Source of the DNA: Streptomyces cellulosae
GTDB lineage: Bacteria > Actinomycetota > Actinomycetes > Streptomycetales > Streptomycetaceae
Assembly (NCBI RefSeq): GCF_000721105.1
Contig: NZ_JOEV01000012.1
Location: forward strand, 128,243 to 192,242
DNA: 64,000 nt
Reading direction: 5' to 3'
Shown here in pieces: positions 63,020 through 64,000 of the stretch (the stretch's first letter is position 1; each line of letters starts with the position of its first letter). The translations under genes were made by a program, and so were the position numbers. The notes beneath the pieces were generated by a model that was given only the letters and a program-made list of their open reading frames with translations, made no database searches and was not told the DNA's origin.

Positions 63020-64000
63020 AACGCGGTCGCCCGACCAGGTCCAGGGCCCGGCCCAGGTTGTACTCCGCGATCGCCCGCATGGGCTCGGGGTCCGGGAAGT
63101 CGCCGTCGAGGAGGCGCAGGGGGCCGGACACGAGGGACAGATGCATGGCCAGGCGGTAGAGGCGCAGCCGGTCCTCGTCGAGGCCGGGGGCGCGCAGGGC
63201 GTCGTAGTGCCGGCCGAACCGGATCCTGAGGAAGACGTGCTCCCACTCCGCGTCGAAGTACATCAGGCCCTCGATGTCGATCAGGGCCGGAACTCCTTCG
63301 GCGTCCAACAGGACGTGGTCCGGCCCGAGTTCGCCGTGGATGAGGGAGTACCGGGCGCGGGGCCGTACCGCGGCGGACAGCTCCCGCACGGCCGCCTCCA
63401 GATCCTCCCGTACGGCGGCGATCCGCTCGTCCCGTACGACGGTCTCCTCGATGGAGCGCAGGGCGCTCTCGGTGACGCGCTGTTCGCAGGAACGCGCGGC
63501 CGGGACACCGCCCCTGTCGACGAGGGCGACCTTCCCGAAGACCGGCCCTTCGTACGCGTGCAGCACGGCGAGCCGGTCGGCCAGCCGTTCCAGGGCGACG
63601 CGCCCGGCCGCCGGGTCCCGCTCCAGCGCCTCCTCCAGGCTGCGGCCGGGCAGGTCCTCGACCACCGCGGCGTCCGCCGGGAGGTGGGTGTGCGTCGCGT
63701 CGGCGTACAGCAGGCGGGGCGTGCGGACGCCGACGGCGGTGAGACGGTCGTGTGCGGCCGTGAACAGGTCCAGGCCCGTGCCGTGCGAGAAGGGGTCGCG
63801 GAGGTCGGAGGGACCGGCGTCCCAGTAGTCCTCGTCCGCCGACCAGACGTAGGCGACGGCCGTGGTGTCGTCGTCGAACCGCAGCCGGTAGACGCCCTTC
63901 TTGGTACCGCCGCGCAGCCGGGTGACGGAGGCGAGGGTGCGGCCGGGGCCGGTCGCCGCTCGGGCGAGGGGGGCCAGGTCGTCGGGGGTGAGGGGGGTGC
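63018..64000 (-). CDS. Phosphotransferase of the aminoglycoside phosphotransferase (APH) fold, 5' end outside the window
   Basis: The reading frame is open from the right edge (64000) to TAA at 63018, at least 327 residues. An ATP-lobe segment LRGGTKKGVYRLRFDDD is seen near the edge, then AVVEDLPGRSLEEALE, catalytic loop YSLIHGELGPDHVLLD and metal-binding LIDIEGLMYFDAEWE. These are hallmarks of APH-like small-molecule kinases. The substrate cannot be told; many Streptomyces paralogues have no role in drug resistance. The GTG at 63665 inside VVEDLPG is not the real start because the kinase N-lobe lies upstream. Confidence 0.82.
   Translation of the reverse strand, partial: TPLTPDDLAPLARAATGPGRTLASVTRLRGGTKKGVYRLRFDDDTTAVAYVWSADEDYWDAGPSDLRDPFSHGTGLDLFTAAHDRLTAVGVRTPRLLYADATHTHLPADAAVVEDLPGRSLEEALERDPAAGRVALERLADRLAVLHAYEGPVFGKVALVDRGGVPAARSCEQRVTESALRSIEETVVRDERIAAVREDLEAAVRELSAAVRPRARYSLIHGELGPDHVLLDAEGVPALIDIEGLMYFDAEWEHVFLRIRFGRHYDALRAPGLDEDRLRLYRLAMHLSLVSGPLRLLDGDFPDPEPMRAIAEYNLGRALDLVGRPR

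Overview
The window is a high-GC actinobacterial chromosome segment, almost certainly Streptomyces. GC-rich third codon positions, GTG and TTG starts, GGAGG-type ribosome sites, mshB (mycothiol), an AfsR-like regulator, an HTH/DUF397/ATPase trio of the whiJ type and several oligopeptide permeases all fit. The gene neighbourhood resembles the region around bldK, typA and sdh in other Streptomyces; this is recalled knowledge and was not checked by alignment.

Layout. 1-6.7 kb is a housekeeping block: a DivIVA-like gene (cut by the window edge), a FolP2-type dihydropteroate synthase homologue, a LOG-family hydrolase, dapE, a lysozyme-like membrane protein, a small secreted protein, dapC and fdxA. 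The two dap genes serve lysine and peptidoglycan precursor synthesis. 6.8-12.4 kb holds an acetyltransferase, a SirB1-like protein and an ABC exporter/two-component operon with a dyad in its promoter region. 12.4-16.8 kb has a very long Gly-rich membrane protein, a small membrane protein and mshB. 17-19 kb is a regulatory trio next to a decayed gene, followed by an S9 peptidase and a GH114 enzyme flanked by direct repeats.

23-47 kb is dominated by three complete five-gene oligopeptide ABC operons. Two (22997-28611 and 41051-46895, minus strand) are close paralogues; the third (29040-34908, plus strand) is divergent and has a binding protein with a C-terminal membrane anchor. Between them lies an accessory patch: two adjacent IS5-type elements, each with transposase sequence converging on a VOC (glyoxalase-superfamily) gene inside terminal inverted repeats, then unrelated single genes (winged helix, S41-like, DinB-like, GNAT).

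47.5-52.5 kb carries a SARP/NB-ARC/TPR regulator, a divergent NarL-type regulator whose receiver has lost its acidic pocket, and a small secreted Ser/Thr-rich protein. typA follows, then an orphan peptide-binding lipoprotein with charged inserts, a small coiled-coil protein, a minisatellite directly in front of an sdhCAB operon, a membrane protein, a methyltransferase and a phosphotransferase cut by the window end.

The most novel-looking points are the IS/VOC elements at 35128-37170, the regulator/pseudo-receiver/secreted-protein module, the GH114 cassette between direct repeats, and the phased repeats in the HTH/ATPase promoter. No tRNA, rRNA, CRISPR array or riboswitch was recognised.
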